A DNA stretch of 64,000 bases from Patescibacteria group bacterium (GTDB lineage: Bacteria; Patescibacteriota; Patescibacteriia; JAHIZJ01). Both the position numbers and the translations under genes were made by a program. Shown in pieces: positions 1 to 8,287 of this stretch; positions within the stretch are counted from its first letter, which is position 1, and each line of letters opens with the position of its first letter. The stretch is taken from assembly GCA_041661625.1 (NCBI GenBank), contig JBAZUB010000002.1, positions 62,001-126,000 on the forward strand, in the 5' to 3' direction. A model generated the notes under the pieces. The model was not told where the DNA came from and ran no database searches. It was given only the letters and a program-made list of their open reading frames with translations.

Positions 1-692
1 AAGGTAGCTATGCTGGGCGCCCGTGTCAGGTTAATCATTATTTGGGCCAGTTTGGGGGGCAGCATACCCTGAAGCATGTCGCGTCCCGGCCGTCCATAAT
101 CCCGTCGGCCGTATGCCTCAAAATCTTGGACCGCTTCAGTCCGGCCAACCAAAACATTTTGTCCGCGGATAATTAACACGATCTCGCCGCCATTCTCGAC
201 CAAATTATTCTTAGTGACGCTTACGGACGATAGGGTTGGTTCGTTGTGATTCGCAAACCGGCCGGCGTAACCTGCCATGCGCAGCTCCTTCTTCACTTCC
301 ATGCCTAATCGAACCACGGCTTGGCTATTGAATCCTTTTGTCTCGCCATAGACGCTAATACCAAACGTCACCTTATCGGACAAAACCAGCAAACCAGTGT
401 CGAATATCCCTTTGGCCAGTGTCGCGGTTAATTGCTTGATGGTGGTTTTCAAAATAATCCGGCCCACTTTTATCGTACCGCCCAGCCGGTTCATGAGGTG
501 ATCCAGCTGGATCGCTCCAGAACCAGAAATAACCAGCGCCTGGCCGCATAGAGTCGGCGGTGTGTTTGGATCGATTTGGTCGTTCAAACAAACCGCGATT
601 TCGGCGGCAGAAAGAGCGATTTCTCGGCCCAAAATAAAGAAATAATGGTACTGAGACGGCGGGTTTGGTTGAGCGGGTTGAGGGCTTGCCAT
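1..692 (-). CDS. TRM11-family RNA methyltransferase, N-terminal part (cut by window edge)
   Basis: The reverse strand is open for 230 codons from ATG at 692 to base 1 with no stop, so the gene runs out of the window. The N-terminus reads YHYFFILGREIALSAAEI, a pattern I associate with the start of TRM11-like proteins (THUMP-type RNA-binding region before a Rossmann methyltransferase). Near the edge there is RPGRDMLQGMLPPKLAQIM, which resembles the linker into the methyltransferase domain of the same family. The catalytic NPPY-type motif would lie outside the window. The likely role is base methylation of tRNA guanosine in the cytoplasm. The gene is divergent from rpsF with about 95 bases between starts, so both promoters must lie in 693-787. 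The family call is from memory of motifs; the open frame itself is certain. Confidence 0.7.
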   Translation of the reverse strand, partial: MASPQPAQPNPPSQYHYFFILGREIALSAAEIAVCLNDQIDPNTPPTLCGQALVISGSGAIQLDHLMNRLGGTIKVGRIILKTTIKQLTATLAKGIFDTGLLVLSDKVTFGISVYGETKGFNSQAVVRLGMEVKKELRMAGYAGRFANHNEPTLSSVSVTKNNLVENGGEIVLIIRGQNVLVGRTEAVQDFEAYGRRDYGRPGRDMLQGMLPPKLAQIMINLTRAPSIAT

Positions 693-787
693 GATTGTCT
701 TATTATGATACAGTGGTTTGGCAATACAAAGGGTCATTTCTGACACGTTTTATTGTAACATTATTTAAACTATCTGTATCCAATCTC

Positions 788-1345
788 ATGGCATCGCGTT
801 ACGAACTGTTCTATCTTGTTTCCGCTCAAGTAGCCGAAAATGATTTACCCCAGATCACCGGACGGGTGACCGAATTGATTACCAAGCTTGGTGGTCAAAT
901 CGTGAAGGACGAGCTTTGGGGAAAACGAAAATTGACTTATCAAATTGGCCGCGATAATAACGCATATTTCTGGCTGACTCAATATGACACGGTTGAGCCC
1001 ATCAATGCCGCCTTAACAGAACAGCTAAATTTGCAGCCTGAAATAATTCGCGTGCTCGTGACTGATGCATTGCCCGATTCCGAAACTGTCCCGATGGAAC
1101 AGGCTCGTCAGGAAGCAGCGGCTCGCCAAGAAGAGCGCACGGCCAAGATTGACGCCGACAAGGCGGCTGCCGTCGAGACCGCTCAGCCAGTCGAACCCGA
1201 GTTTATAACCGAATCCGAAGCTCTAACACCAGCCGTTAACACAACCAAATCGGCCGAGCCGTCCCGTGAAGAAAAGCGGGTTGACCTGGACGAGCTGGAT
1301 CGTAAGTTGGATGAATTATTGGACGACAATATCAAGGATAAATAG
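788..1345 (+). CDS. rpsF: 30S ribosomal protein bS6 with long acidic tail
   Basis: The protein starts MASRYELFYLVSA, the usual first beta strand of bS6, and keeps the family core for about 95 residues (GKRKLTYQI, FWLTQYD). An in-frame ATG exists at 695, but the 31 extra residues look nothing like bS6, so I choose 788. After the core comes a tail of roughly 90 residues rich in Glu, Asp, Ala and Lys, making 185 aa, longer than typical bS6. bS6 binds bS18 in the platform of the small subunit, and rpsR lies two genes downstream. No good Shine-Dalgarno is seen before the start. First gene of the rpsF-ssb-rpsR-efp cluster. Confidence 0.93.
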   Translation: MASRYELFYLVSAQVAENDLPQITGRVTELITKLGGQIVKDELWGKRKLTYQIGRDNNAYFWLTQYDTVEPINAALTEQLNLQPEIIRVLVTDALPDSETVPMEQARQEAAARQEERTAKIDADKAAAVETAQPVEPEFITESEALTPAVNTTKSAEPSREEKRVDLDELDRKLDELLDDNIKDK

Positions 1346-1354
1346 GCCAATCAC

Positions 1355-1792
1355 ATGATGAACCTAAACAAAGTACTGTTGATTGGAAACCTAACCCGCG
1401 ATCCGGAAACTCGCACCACGCCAGGTGGGCAGAGTGTCAGTTCGTTCGGGTTGGCGACTAACCGCAGCTGGCGCGACCAGCAGACTGGCGAACGAAAGAC
1501 GGCCGTTGAATACCACAATATCGTAGCTTGGGGAAAGCTGGCCGACATTTGCACGCAGTATCTTCACAAAGGTAGCCGTATTTATACCGAAGGCCGTTTG
1601 CAAACCCGCAGTTGGGACGACCAGGCCGGCAATAAAAAATATCGTACCGAAATAGTTTTAGAAAATATGATAATGCTCGACCGCAAGGAAGACGGTAATC
1701 GTGGCTCCGACCATCCGGCCGTACCAGCCGCTGAAGAACCGACAACCCCGGCCAGCGAAGAGGAGATTAGCGTTGAAGACATTCCATTCTAG
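1355..1792 (+). CDS. ssb: single-stranded DNA-binding protein
   Basis: 145 aa with the OB-fold signature of bacterial SSB: MNLNKVLLIGNLTRDPETR at the N-terminus, then VEYHNIVAWGKLADIC and GSRIYTEGRLQTRSW. A short acidic linker leads to the C-terminal DIPF, the tip that recruits repair and replication partners. It binds ssDNA, usually as a tetramer, in replication and RecA-dependent repair. It starts 9 bases after the rpsF stop, in the common rpsF-ssb-rpsR arrangement. ATG at 1355 or the next ATG codon at 1358 could be the start; the difference is one residue. Confidence 0.96.
   Translation: MMNLNKVLLIGNLTRDPETRTTPGGQSVSSFGLATNRSWRDQQTGERKTAVEYHNIVAWGKLADICTQYLHKGSRIYTEGRLQTRSWDDQAGNKKYRTEIVLENMIMLDRKEDGNRGSDHPAVPAAEEPTTPASEEEISVEDIPF
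1760..1765 (+). promoter_or_regulatory. Shine-Dalgarno that decides the rpsR start
   Basis: GAGGAG inside the 3' end of ssb, 7 bases before a TTG codon at 1773 in the rpsR frame. It is the best ribosome-binding site near any possible rpsR start and supports TTG initiation with translational coupling to ssb. Confidence 0.6.
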
Positions 1793-2027
1793 TTCAAGAC
1801 ACTCACAATCTGAGTTGGTTCAGAAAGAAAAATCCTGTGCTTTTTGCGCGCTCGATCGAAAAGAGATCGACTATAAGGACGTGACCACGTTGCAGCGATA
1901 CATTTCTTCCTACGCGAAGATATTGCCCACCAAGCGCACCGGTACTTGTGCACGACATCAGCGCAAATTGGCTACCGCTATCAAGCGGGCCCGCCAGGTA
2001 TCGCTCTTACCTACCGTTGGCCGATAG
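1773..2027 (+). CDS. rpsR: 30S ribosomal protein bS18
   Basis: Residues KSCAFCALDRKEIDYKDV, followed by LQRYISSYAKILPTKRTGTC and RHQRKLATAIKRARQVSLLP, are classic bS18. The frame is open back to an ATG at 1701, but that would add unrelated residues and overlap ssb by 92 bases. The TTG at 1773 has GAGGAG 7 bases upstream and gives 85 aa, close to the normal size, overlapping ssb by 20 bases. bS18 pairs with bS6 on the 30S platform. The CAFC pair near residue 22 may be a residual zinc-binding motif, as in some bS18 proteins. Confidence 0.92.
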   Translation: MKTFHSSSRHSQSELVQKEKSCAFCALDRKEIDYKDVTTLQRYISSYAKILPTKRTGTCARHQRKLATAIKRARQVSLLPTVGR

Positions 2028-2033
2028 ACTACC

Positions 2034-2594
2034 ATGCTTTTCATGAACGACATCAAAATCGGGACGCTGTTCAAATACGATAACGCGCCTTATGTTGTGC
2101 TGAAAGCCGACCACGTCCAAATGGGCCGGGGCAGCGCAGTGCTGCGCACCAAGATTAAGAATGTTATTACTGGCCAAGTATTGGACCTAAGTTTGAAGAA
2201 TGGTGATAAATTTGATGAGGCCCAGCTCGATCGGGCGAAGGCGACCTATCTTTATGCCGATGAGGCTGGCTTGAATCTGATGGATACGCAGTCATATGAA
2301 CAGTTTACCTTGCCAGTCGAGGCAGCGGGTGACGCCAAACAATTTCTATGTGAGAATATGGACGTTGAGGTAATGAGCTTCGATGGTAAGCCGGTTACGG
2401 TTCAATTGCCTAAGGTGGTCGAGCTGGAAGTGGTAGAGACAGCACCGGGCGTACGCGGTGACACGGCCCAGGGGAGTGTATCCAAGCCCGCGGTGTTGGT
2501 TTCGGGTGCCACGGTTAACGTACCGTTGTTCGTAAAACAAGGTGATAAGATTCGGGTAAATACCGAGCGCGGGGAATACCTGGATAGAGCTTAG
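2034..2594 (+). CDS. efp: elongation factor P, arginine at the loop tip
   Basis: 186 aa covering the three beta-barrel domains of EF-P: NDIKIGTLFKYDNAPYVV in the KOW-like domain I, a middle OB domain, and a C-terminal OB domain with ETAPGVRGDTAQGSVSKPA. EF-P enters the ribosomal E site and rescues stalling at polyproline. The loop that reads PGKG in E. coli reads MGRGSA here, with Arg at residue 32 (codon 2127-2129) where E. coli has the modified Lys34. The start could be 2034 or the in-frame ATG at 2043, which fits the family better; no clear Shine-Dalgarno decides. Last gene of the + cluster, 6 bases after rpsR. Confidence 0.95.
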   Translation: MLFMNDIKIGTLFKYDNAPYVVLKADHVQMGRGSAVLRTKIKNVITGQVLDLSLKNGDKFDEAQLDRAKATYLYADEAGLNLMDTQSYEQFTLPVEAAGDAKQFLCENMDVEVMSFDGKPVTVQLPKVVELEVVETAPGVRGDTAQGSVSKPAVLVSGATVNVPLFVKQGDKIRVNTERGEYLDRA

Positions 2595-2663
2595 GGCAAG
2601 TAACATGTAATAAACAAAGAAGCTCCTAATACGGGAGTTTTTGAAATTTGAGTAATAAGATAC

Positions 2664-2728
2664 ACAACAAGCACGTAGGCGGGCAAACCCCCTACCGATT
2701 CTGGTACGGGGCCGCCTACGGATGTTGT
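2664..2728. other. long perfect hairpin between convergent efp and recA
   Basis: Nested inverted repeats: ACAACA (2664-2669) with TGTTGT (2723-2728); CGTAGGCGG (2674-2682) with CCGCCTACG (2712-2720); and an inner CCCC-TACC / GGTA-C-GGGG arm around a 6-base loop (2697-2702). It lies between the two convergent stops, so a shared terminator is likely, but neither side carries a good T run. A weaker hairpin with a T run (CTCC...GGAGTTTTT, about 2618-2641) sits just after efp and may be its own terminator. Confidence 0.7.
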
Positions 2729-2745
2729 ATTGCGTACGGCTAACT

Positions 2746-3777
2746 TTATTTTACGTCCACTGTTGTGGGAAGCACTTCCTTGGCTTTTAGAATAACCGCG
2801 TTTTGGATCTCATCCATCAGCTTTGGGTCATTCTTGATTGTCTGTCGGGCAGTTTCGTGGCCAACACCCAGCTTGGTTTCACCAAAGGCGTAGGAATTAC
2901 CATTCTTGGCAATGACATTCAGTCTGATGCCGGTGTCGAGAATATCACCCGATCGTGAAATGCCCTCATTGTACATGATATCAAATTCGGTGGTACGGAA
3001 TGGCGGAGCCACCTTGTTTTTTACCACCTTGGCTTTGACGCGGTTTCCGACCACCTCTTCATTTTGCTTAAGCTGGGCGGCGCGTCGAACCTCAACGCGG
3101 ATTGAAGAGTAAAACTTCAATGCGTTGCCACCGGGTGTGGTTTCTGGGTTGCCAAACATGACGCCGATTTTCATCCGGATCTGATTGATGAAAATCACGA
3201 TGGTATTTGACTTGCTCATGATGCCAGCCAGCTTGCGCAATGCCTGGCTCATCAGACGCGCCTGAAGACCCATGTGAGAAGCACCCATCTCCCCTTCAAT
3301 TTCCGCCTTTGGAGTCAACGCAGCGACTGAATCAATCACGATGATATCGAGCGAATTGGAGCGTACCAATGTCTCGACAATTTCCAACGCCTGTTCGCCG
3401 TTGTCCGGTTGTGAAATTAACAGTTGGTCGATGTTTACACCCAAGCGCTTGGCGTAATCGGGATCTAAGGCATGTTCAGCGTCGACGAATGCCGCAACGC
3501 CCCCCAATCGCTGAGCTTCGGCGATAGCGTGCAAAGTCAGGGTGGTTTTTCCGGACGATTCCGGTCCATAAACCTCAATGACCCGGCCGCGCGGGAATCC
3601 GCCCACACCTAAAGCTAAATCGAGCGATAGACACCCGGATGAAATTGCCTCAACGTTCATCTTTTTTGCCTCGCCCAGGCGCATAATCGCGCCATCGCCG
3701 AACCGTTCCTTGATCTGGTCAACGGCTGATTGGGCTGATTTGATTTTGTTGTAGGTTTCTGTAGGCTTCTTTGGCAT
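2746..3777 (-). CDS. recA: recombinase RecA
   Basis: 343 aa. The Walker A box GPESSGKTT is at residues 71-79, the Walker B region reads LDIIVIDSVAAL, and SNTIVIFINQIRMKIGVMFG covers the L2/RecA signature. RecA forms filaments on ssDNA, catalyses strand exchange and promotes LexA-type self-cleavage. The C-terminal tail is short and less acidic than in E. coli. AAGGA lies about 11 bases before the ATG. It converges on efp and follows the truncated secreted gene on the same strand with only about 90 bases between. Confidence 0.98.
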   Translation of the reverse strand: MPKKPTETYNKIKSAQSAVDQIKERFGDGAIMRLGEAKKMNVEAISSGCLSLDLALGVGGFPRGRVIEVYGPESSGKTTLTLHAIAEAQRLGGVAAFVDAEHALDPDYAKRLGVNIDQLLISQPDNGEQALEIVETLVRSNSLDIIVIDSVAALTPKAEIEGEMGASHMGLQARLMSQALRKLAGIMSKSNTIVIFINQIRMKIGVMFGNPETTPGGNALKFYSSIRVEVRRAAQLKQNEEVVGNRVKAKVVKNKVAPPFRTTEFDIMYNEGISRSGDILDTGIRLNVIAKNGNSYAFGETKLGVGHETARQTIKNDPKLMDEIQNAVILKAKEVLPTTVDVK

Positions 3778-3795
3778 AGTTGTTTTTCCTTGGCT

Positions 3796-3801
3796 ATTAT
3801 A
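3796..3801 (-). promoter_or_regulatory. -10 box for recA
   Basis: On the reverse strand a perfect TATAAT lies 18 bases before the recA ATG. No convincing -35 or LexA-like site is seen upstream. The short gap implies a very short leader. Confidence 0.5.
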
Positions 3802-3866
3802 TCTCCTGCCGAGCTAATTAATTTTAAGGTTATTTGGCAATTCTGTCCAGGCCATTAATTGGTATA

Positions 3867-5165
3867 TCAAGTGACTGCCAGATCAGCCACCGCTCCCGGC
3901 GCCGTACTGTCGCACTCGGCTGATTCCACCGGCCGCCCGGCGTCGGTACCGCAATTGTTATCATCATGGCAGGAGCGGGTTTGAACCGAATCGGCGCAAA
4001 CGGACCAATCGGAACAATCCCAACTGGGAGTGCAGCCGGTTGTGCCAGCGAAGGTGATGGGATAACCGGTGGTATTTACTACACCACTGGCATCAACAAC
4101 ATAGAGATAGGCCGGGTCGCCATTATTGAAAGTGCCTTGGTTAACCGTAAACTGGATTTGATCATCAACCCAGGTGGTGTGGGGGATTTGAATTTCACGG
4201 TGGGTGTTCGCTTCCCAGGTCGACGCGTTTCCGATTTCTATCCGAGCTTGAGTATAGTCAACATACATTTCGCTGACATACTGCCTCATTGTTGCTCCGC
4301 CATCAGTGCGAAAGAAGTGGCCGAACAGATACTCGTCAAATATTTGGCTGTCGATCAATAGTGGACCATGTCCAACAGAAGTCGAAATTGACGCGATTCT
4401 TTCAAAATCCTGGTCGATCCAACTTACCGCATCGTAACCATTAACGGAGCCGGCATCCAAATATCTTTCGATTCTAACCCAGCGTCCAAGCGCAGAACTA
4501 AATATTGCAGATGCGTCAACACTGCCATGATCGGGGGCATACGGGGGCAAACATCTACCATCTACATTACACATATAGAGATGTCCACCCCCCACATTTG
4601 GATAAATATCCACCCGGCATTGCGGAAAGAGATTTCCTTCGTTACGTGAAAAGTTTCCATACAGTTTCGCATTATCACTTAAAAGCGCATTTCCGTTATA
4701 ATCGTCCCGGAATACCCACTGGCTGGCGTAGAATCGGTGGATTGGTATATTTGTCAAACCAATCGTCTGATTATAAAAACCGTCTGGAGGTAAGCCATAG
4801 CGCTGTTCGGCAACTTGTTCACCCGAGATGCGTTGTCGAAAAGTTGAATATCGGGGGTAGACGCCATTTGCTCCCACTGTTGTCCATCCTGTTTCTTCGG
4901 TTTGGCTTGCCAGCCTATCTCCTAATACCCCAGATTCAAAATCGTCGTATCGTAAGGGTTCCACCGGATCCTTTATCCCAAACCCGTTTCCATTAATCGT
5001 GATGCTTTGGCCATTCTGTATAGTGCCGGGGGCGTAGTTGATTTCTGGGATCGTATCAGCCATAGCCGGCACTGGGCGGTTAACTAAAAAAACCACACAA
5101 AATACAGCCAGAGCTTGGATAGCGATAAATACTTTATTGCGAATTATCGTACTGAAAATTTTCAT
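3867..5165 (-). CDS. secreted protein with IPT/TIG and thrombospondin-1-like motifs, truncated at an Fn3 domain
   Basis: 432 aa with a signal peptide (hydrophobic AIQALAVFCVVFLVN, then PAMADT). Residues 40-65 (PEINYAPGTIQNGQSITING) resemble an IPT/TIG fold. The middle 250 residues I cannot assign; they may be a jelly-roll. Near the end, CTPSWDCSDWSVC...QTRSC...NNCGT is a thrombospondin type-1-like repeat of the kind common in this phylum. It is followed by APGAVADLAVT and then TGA. That string normally opens a fibronectin type III domain, so the protein seems to stop a few residues into it. Only about 90 bases separate the stop from recA. Probably exported and surface-exposed; function unknown. 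Confidence 0.7.
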   Translation of the reverse strand: MKIFSTIIRNKVFIAIQALAVFCVVFLVNRPVPAMADTIPEINYAPGTIQNGQSITINGNGFGIKDPVEPLRYDDFESGVLGDRLASQTEETGWTTVGANGVYPRYSTFRQRISGEQVAEQRYGLPPDGFYNQTIGLTNIPIHRFYASQWVFRDDYNGNALLSDNAKLYGNFSRNEGNLFPQCRVDIYPNVGGGHLYMCNVDGRCLPPYAPDHGSVDASAIFSSALGRWVRIERYLDAGSVNGYDAVSWIDQDFERIASISTSVGHGPLLIDSQIFDEYLFGHFFRTDGGATMRQYVSEMYVDYTQARIEIGNASTWEANTHREIQIPHTTWVDDQIQFTVNQGTFNNGDPAYLYVVDASGVVNTTGYPITFAGTTGCTPSWDCSDWSVCADSVQTRSCHDDNNCGTDAGRPVESAECDSTAPGAVADLAVT

Positions 5166-5236
5166 AGCAAGTTGTGGAAAGAGTTCGTCTCGATGTTACC
5201 CTGCTACACGTCGTTAGTCTATTTGAGTATTCGGCG

Positions 5237-5914
5237 TCACTTGTTCAACAGCACCTTTCGGTATATAATCGTGGGCTTACTCCGCTTCTTGACCGCTTCC
5301 AACGTGATAATATTCAATCCCTCTTGCAAAGTTACGGTATCATGGAAAGCGCCGTTTTGGTCGCTGACCACCTCCCGGCCGTTTATCTGCAGCTGGGATT
5401 CTGGTTCGACGTGACCCGAAATATCAAGCACAGACTGGGTGGTGATTAGATTATCGGTCGGTGTATCGATCGTCAGCAAGGGCGGCGATATTGATTTATA
5501 TATGACATAACCTAAATAGGCAAAACAAGCCAAGATCACCAGCGCGATAGCTAGCCGGCGTACGATTTTTGGCGTAATGGCCAAAGAGTGAGCCGAAATG
5601 CGCTGCGGTAACAAAGGGGTGTTGCTTGGCTGACGCTGGGATCGATCCACTTGGCGCTCCTTTTCATACAATCTAAAAACGGAGGCTGGGTTTAACTCCA
5701 GATACTCCGCGTAACTTTTTAAAAAATTACGGGCATACATTTCACCGGGCAGGCGGTCATAGCGGCCCTCTTCCAATGCTGCGAGATATGATTTTTGAAT
5801 CCCGGTGGCGCTTGAAGCATCAGCCAGCTCGATTCCTGCCTCGGTCCGAATGGCACGCAAACGCTCACCCAGCGTCTTGATGGAACGAATATCTTTGGCC
5901 GTAAATTCAGCCAT
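5237..5914 (-). CDS. RodZ-like HTH membrane protein
   Basis: 225 aa. Residues 14-75 form an Xre-type helix-turn-helix (LGERLRAIRTEAGIELADAS, then GIQKSYLAALEEGRYDRLPG), as in RodZ and related cell-shape proteins. A single membrane span (IALVILACFAYLGYVIY) lies near residues 122-140. The outer part is an Ig-like domain (LDISGHVEPESQLQINGREV, ending LQEGLNIITLEAVKK), like the glucodextranase-B type, in place of the usual RodZ C-terminus. It starts 3 bases after the ftsK stop, so the two are cotranscribed. That pairing fits a role at the division or elongation site. Whether it binds MreB cannot be seen. Confidence 0.75.
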   Translation of the reverse strand: MAEFTAKDIRSIKTLGERLRAIRTEAGIELADASSATGIQKSYLAALEEGRYDRLPGEMYARNFLKSYAEYLELNPASVFRLYEKERQVDRSQRQPSNTPLLPQRISAHSLAITPKIVRRLAIALVILACFAYLGYVIYKSISPPLLTIDTPTDNLITTQSVLDISGHVEPESQLQINGREVVSDQNGAFHDTVTLQEGLNIITLEAVKKRSKPTIIYRKVLLNK

Positions 5915-5917
5915 AGG

Positions 5918-8125
5918 CTAGGTTTCAGTTTCGTCCGCGTCTAAGCCTTCTTCGGCTGCTGATTCCGTTTCGACGTCAGCAGCCAGTGAGCGTTGCACTA
6001 ATATCTCTCGAGGCTTGGCTCCATCGCCCGGACCGATGATTCCTTCTTGCTCCAAAAGATCCAGCAACCGGGCCGCTCGGGCATAGCCGATGCGCAGCCG
6101 ACGCTGCAGCAACGAAGCCGATGCTTTATTGGCCTGCCAGATTACTTCTTTGGCGCTGGCCAGCAGCTCGTCATCTTCCAGCGATTCCAGACTGCCGGAT
6201 ATGGCACTGGTGGGTTTATCGGTTACCTCATTGACATAGTTTGGCTCGGATTGCTTCTTGAGATAATTTGTTACTCGTTCAATTTCCTCCTCGGTGACCA
6301 GCGCGCCCTGAATACGTCGAGGTTTCGATAGCTCGGAAGAGATATATAGCATATCGCCGCGACCTAATAGTTTTTCGGCGCCAGAATAGTCGAGAATGGT
6401 ACGGCTGTCCATCAGCGATGCCACGCTGAAAGCGATGCGTGAAGTAATGTTAGCCTTGATCAGGCCGGTAATGACATCAACTGATGGGCGTTGCGTGGAA
6501 ACAATTAAATGGATGCCTACTGCGCGAGCCATTTGAGCCAGTCGAATGATAATGCTCTCAACGTCCTGGGCGGCCAATTGCATCAAGTCGGCTAATTCAT
6601 CGATGATCACCACTATATAGGGGAGCTGGTTCACCAGCACGCTGCTGTTATATTGGGCAATATTCTTTTTGCTAGATTCGGCCAGTAGCCGGTAGCGACG
6701 ATCCATTTCTCCCACCAGCCATTTGAGCGCGTTGATGGTTTTGTCCACCTCGGTGATTACCGGGGTCAGCAAATGCGGAACATCATTGTAGGATATTAAT
6801 TCAACTTTTTTCGGGTCGACCAGAATAAACTGCAGCGTATCAGGGCTGTTCTGGTAGAGCAAACTGACAATCACCGAGTGAATGCAGACGCTCTTACCCG
6901 AACCCGTAGCGCCGGCGATTAGCATATGAGGCATCTTGTCGAGCTGGACGACGATTGGATTTCCGGCCACGTCGCGACCCAGCACGATACTGAGATTGCT
7001 GGTGCGCTTCTTGAACTCATCTGATTCCAATATGCCGCGCAAACCGACGGTAGCGATGCGCTGATTAGGCACTTCCAGCCCGACCAGGGACTTCCCAGGG
7101 ATGGGAGCCTCGATTCTGATGGGGTGCGCGGCCAAGGCTAACGCCAGATCATTGCTTAAACCCGTAATCGATGAGAGCTTGACGCCATCAGCCGGCCGCA
7201 GCGTATACTGAGTCACGGTCGGACCAACTTTCACCTCGCCCATCTCGACGTTAATACCAAAGCTTTCGAGAGTTTTTCGAATCTTTTCCAGATTGCCATT
7301 AATATCTCCACTGGTCGGCTGAGCCGTCTTAGTTTCCAGGAGGTCAAGCGGCAAGTCGGGTTTGCGTCGGCGTTTAATCTGGGGAATGGCATCAGCCGCC
7401 GGCATATTGTCACTTCCTGGCTTGGCCGGGTCATACTGTGTCTGCTTGATGGCAAACTCAGCCGGACGATCCTCTTCGGATGATTCGTCGCCGTCAATCG
7501 GCTCGGTTTGATCCGTTGTCGACTCATCGCTAGTTTGATTAAATCCAGGTATTTTGGCCAGCGCATCGGTCAATGCCGGCGGCCGTCGTCGAAGCAAGCC
7601 TTCCAGGGAGGTATTTAGCATGATTAAAACTGAAATCAGGCACAGGGCCAGGATAACGATTAGAGATGCGCCGAATCCCATCATACTTCGGAATGGGGCG
7701 CTCAATATGTAACCCAGGTAACCACCGCCCTGTCCTTGCGCGATGGCGGTGAGCGAATCCTCGGCGGAAATAAAAATATGCATCAAGGCCGAGAAAGATA
7801 GGACGAAGATTATTCCTCCCAGGTAATTAGCTGTCGAGATGACATATTTTTTGGGACGAACCAGCACATAGCCCCAGCCGAACAGAAGAACTGGCACAGC
7901 AAACCTTCCCCAGCCAAACATTTGACGTAATACAGTGTTCAATATGTGCCCGACCGATCCAGCTCGATCAAATAACCCAAAAACTGCCAAAGCGGCAAAG
8001 GCAAATACTAGGACAATGCCGATGCCGCGCTGTGTTTCGGGATGCAGACTCACGCTCGGGCCGGTCGTTGCCCGGATCTCGTCATCGGTTTGAGAGCGGC
8101 GTTTTCTACGGTATCTTTGAGCCAT
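5918..8125 (-). CDS. ftsK: DNA translocase FtsK/SpoIIIE
   Basis: 736 aa from MAQRYRRKRRSQ at 8125; the frame extends to 8203, but those residues do not look like an FtsK start. Several membrane spans occupy roughly residues 35-185. An acidic linker follows, then the motor: GATGSGKSVC (Walker A, about residue 404), IVVIIDELADLMQLA (Walker B) and VSTQRPSVDVITG. The C-terminal gamma domain (LLQRRLRIGYARAARLLDLL) is the winged helix that reads polarity sequences. FtsK pumps chromosome DNA through the closing septum. The RodZ-like gene follows at once. Confidence 0.96.
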   Translation of the reverse strand: MAQRYRRKRRSQTDDEIRATTGPSVSLHPETQRGIGIVLVFAFAALAVFGLFDRAGSVGHILNTVLRQMFGWGRFAVPVLLFGWGYVLVRPKKYVISTANYLGGIIFVLSFSALMHIFISAEDSLTAIAQGQGGGYLGYILSAPFRSMMGFGASLIVILALCLISVLIMLNTSLEGLLRRRPPALTDALAKIPGFNQTSDESTTDQTEPIDGDESSEEDRPAEFAIKQTQYDPAKPGSDNMPAADAIPQIKRRRKPDLPLDLLETKTAQPTSGDINGNLEKIRKTLESFGINVEMGEVKVGPTVTQYTLRPADGVKLSSITGLSNDLALALAAHPIRIEAPIPGKSLVGLEVPNQRIATVGLRGILESDEFKKRTSNLSIVLGRDVAGNPIVVQLDKMPHMLIAGATGSGKSVCIHSVIVSLLYQNSPDTLQFILVDPKKVELISYNDVPHLLTPVITEVDKTINALKWLVGEMDRRYRLLAESSKKNIAQYNSSVLVNQLPYIVVIIDELADLMQLAAQDVESIIIRLAQMARAVGIHLIVSTQRPSVDVITGLIKANITSRIAFSVASLMDSRTILDYSGAEKLLGRGDMLYISSELSKPRRIQGALVTEEEIERVTNYLKKQSEPNYVNEVTDKPTSAISGSLESLEDDELLASAKEVIWQANKASASLLQRRLRIGYARAARLLDLLEQEGIIGPGDGAKPREILVQRSLAADVETESAAEEGLDADETET

Positions 8126-8287
8126 AAAAGTGGTAAGTAACGTATGATATTGTACCATGTTTAGGCAAAATCGTAAACCCCAATTTGATAATATGAATAG
8201 CAAAAAAAGCGCGCCATAGGAGCTAATCTGAATAGTGAGCAGCTAAAGAATAACGCACCCCAATAACCAGTCAAACAACAGAGCGGT

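Noticed and set aside
695..787. Longer N-terminus for bS6
   Set aside because: The added residues have no bS6 likeness and begin inside the divergent promoter region.
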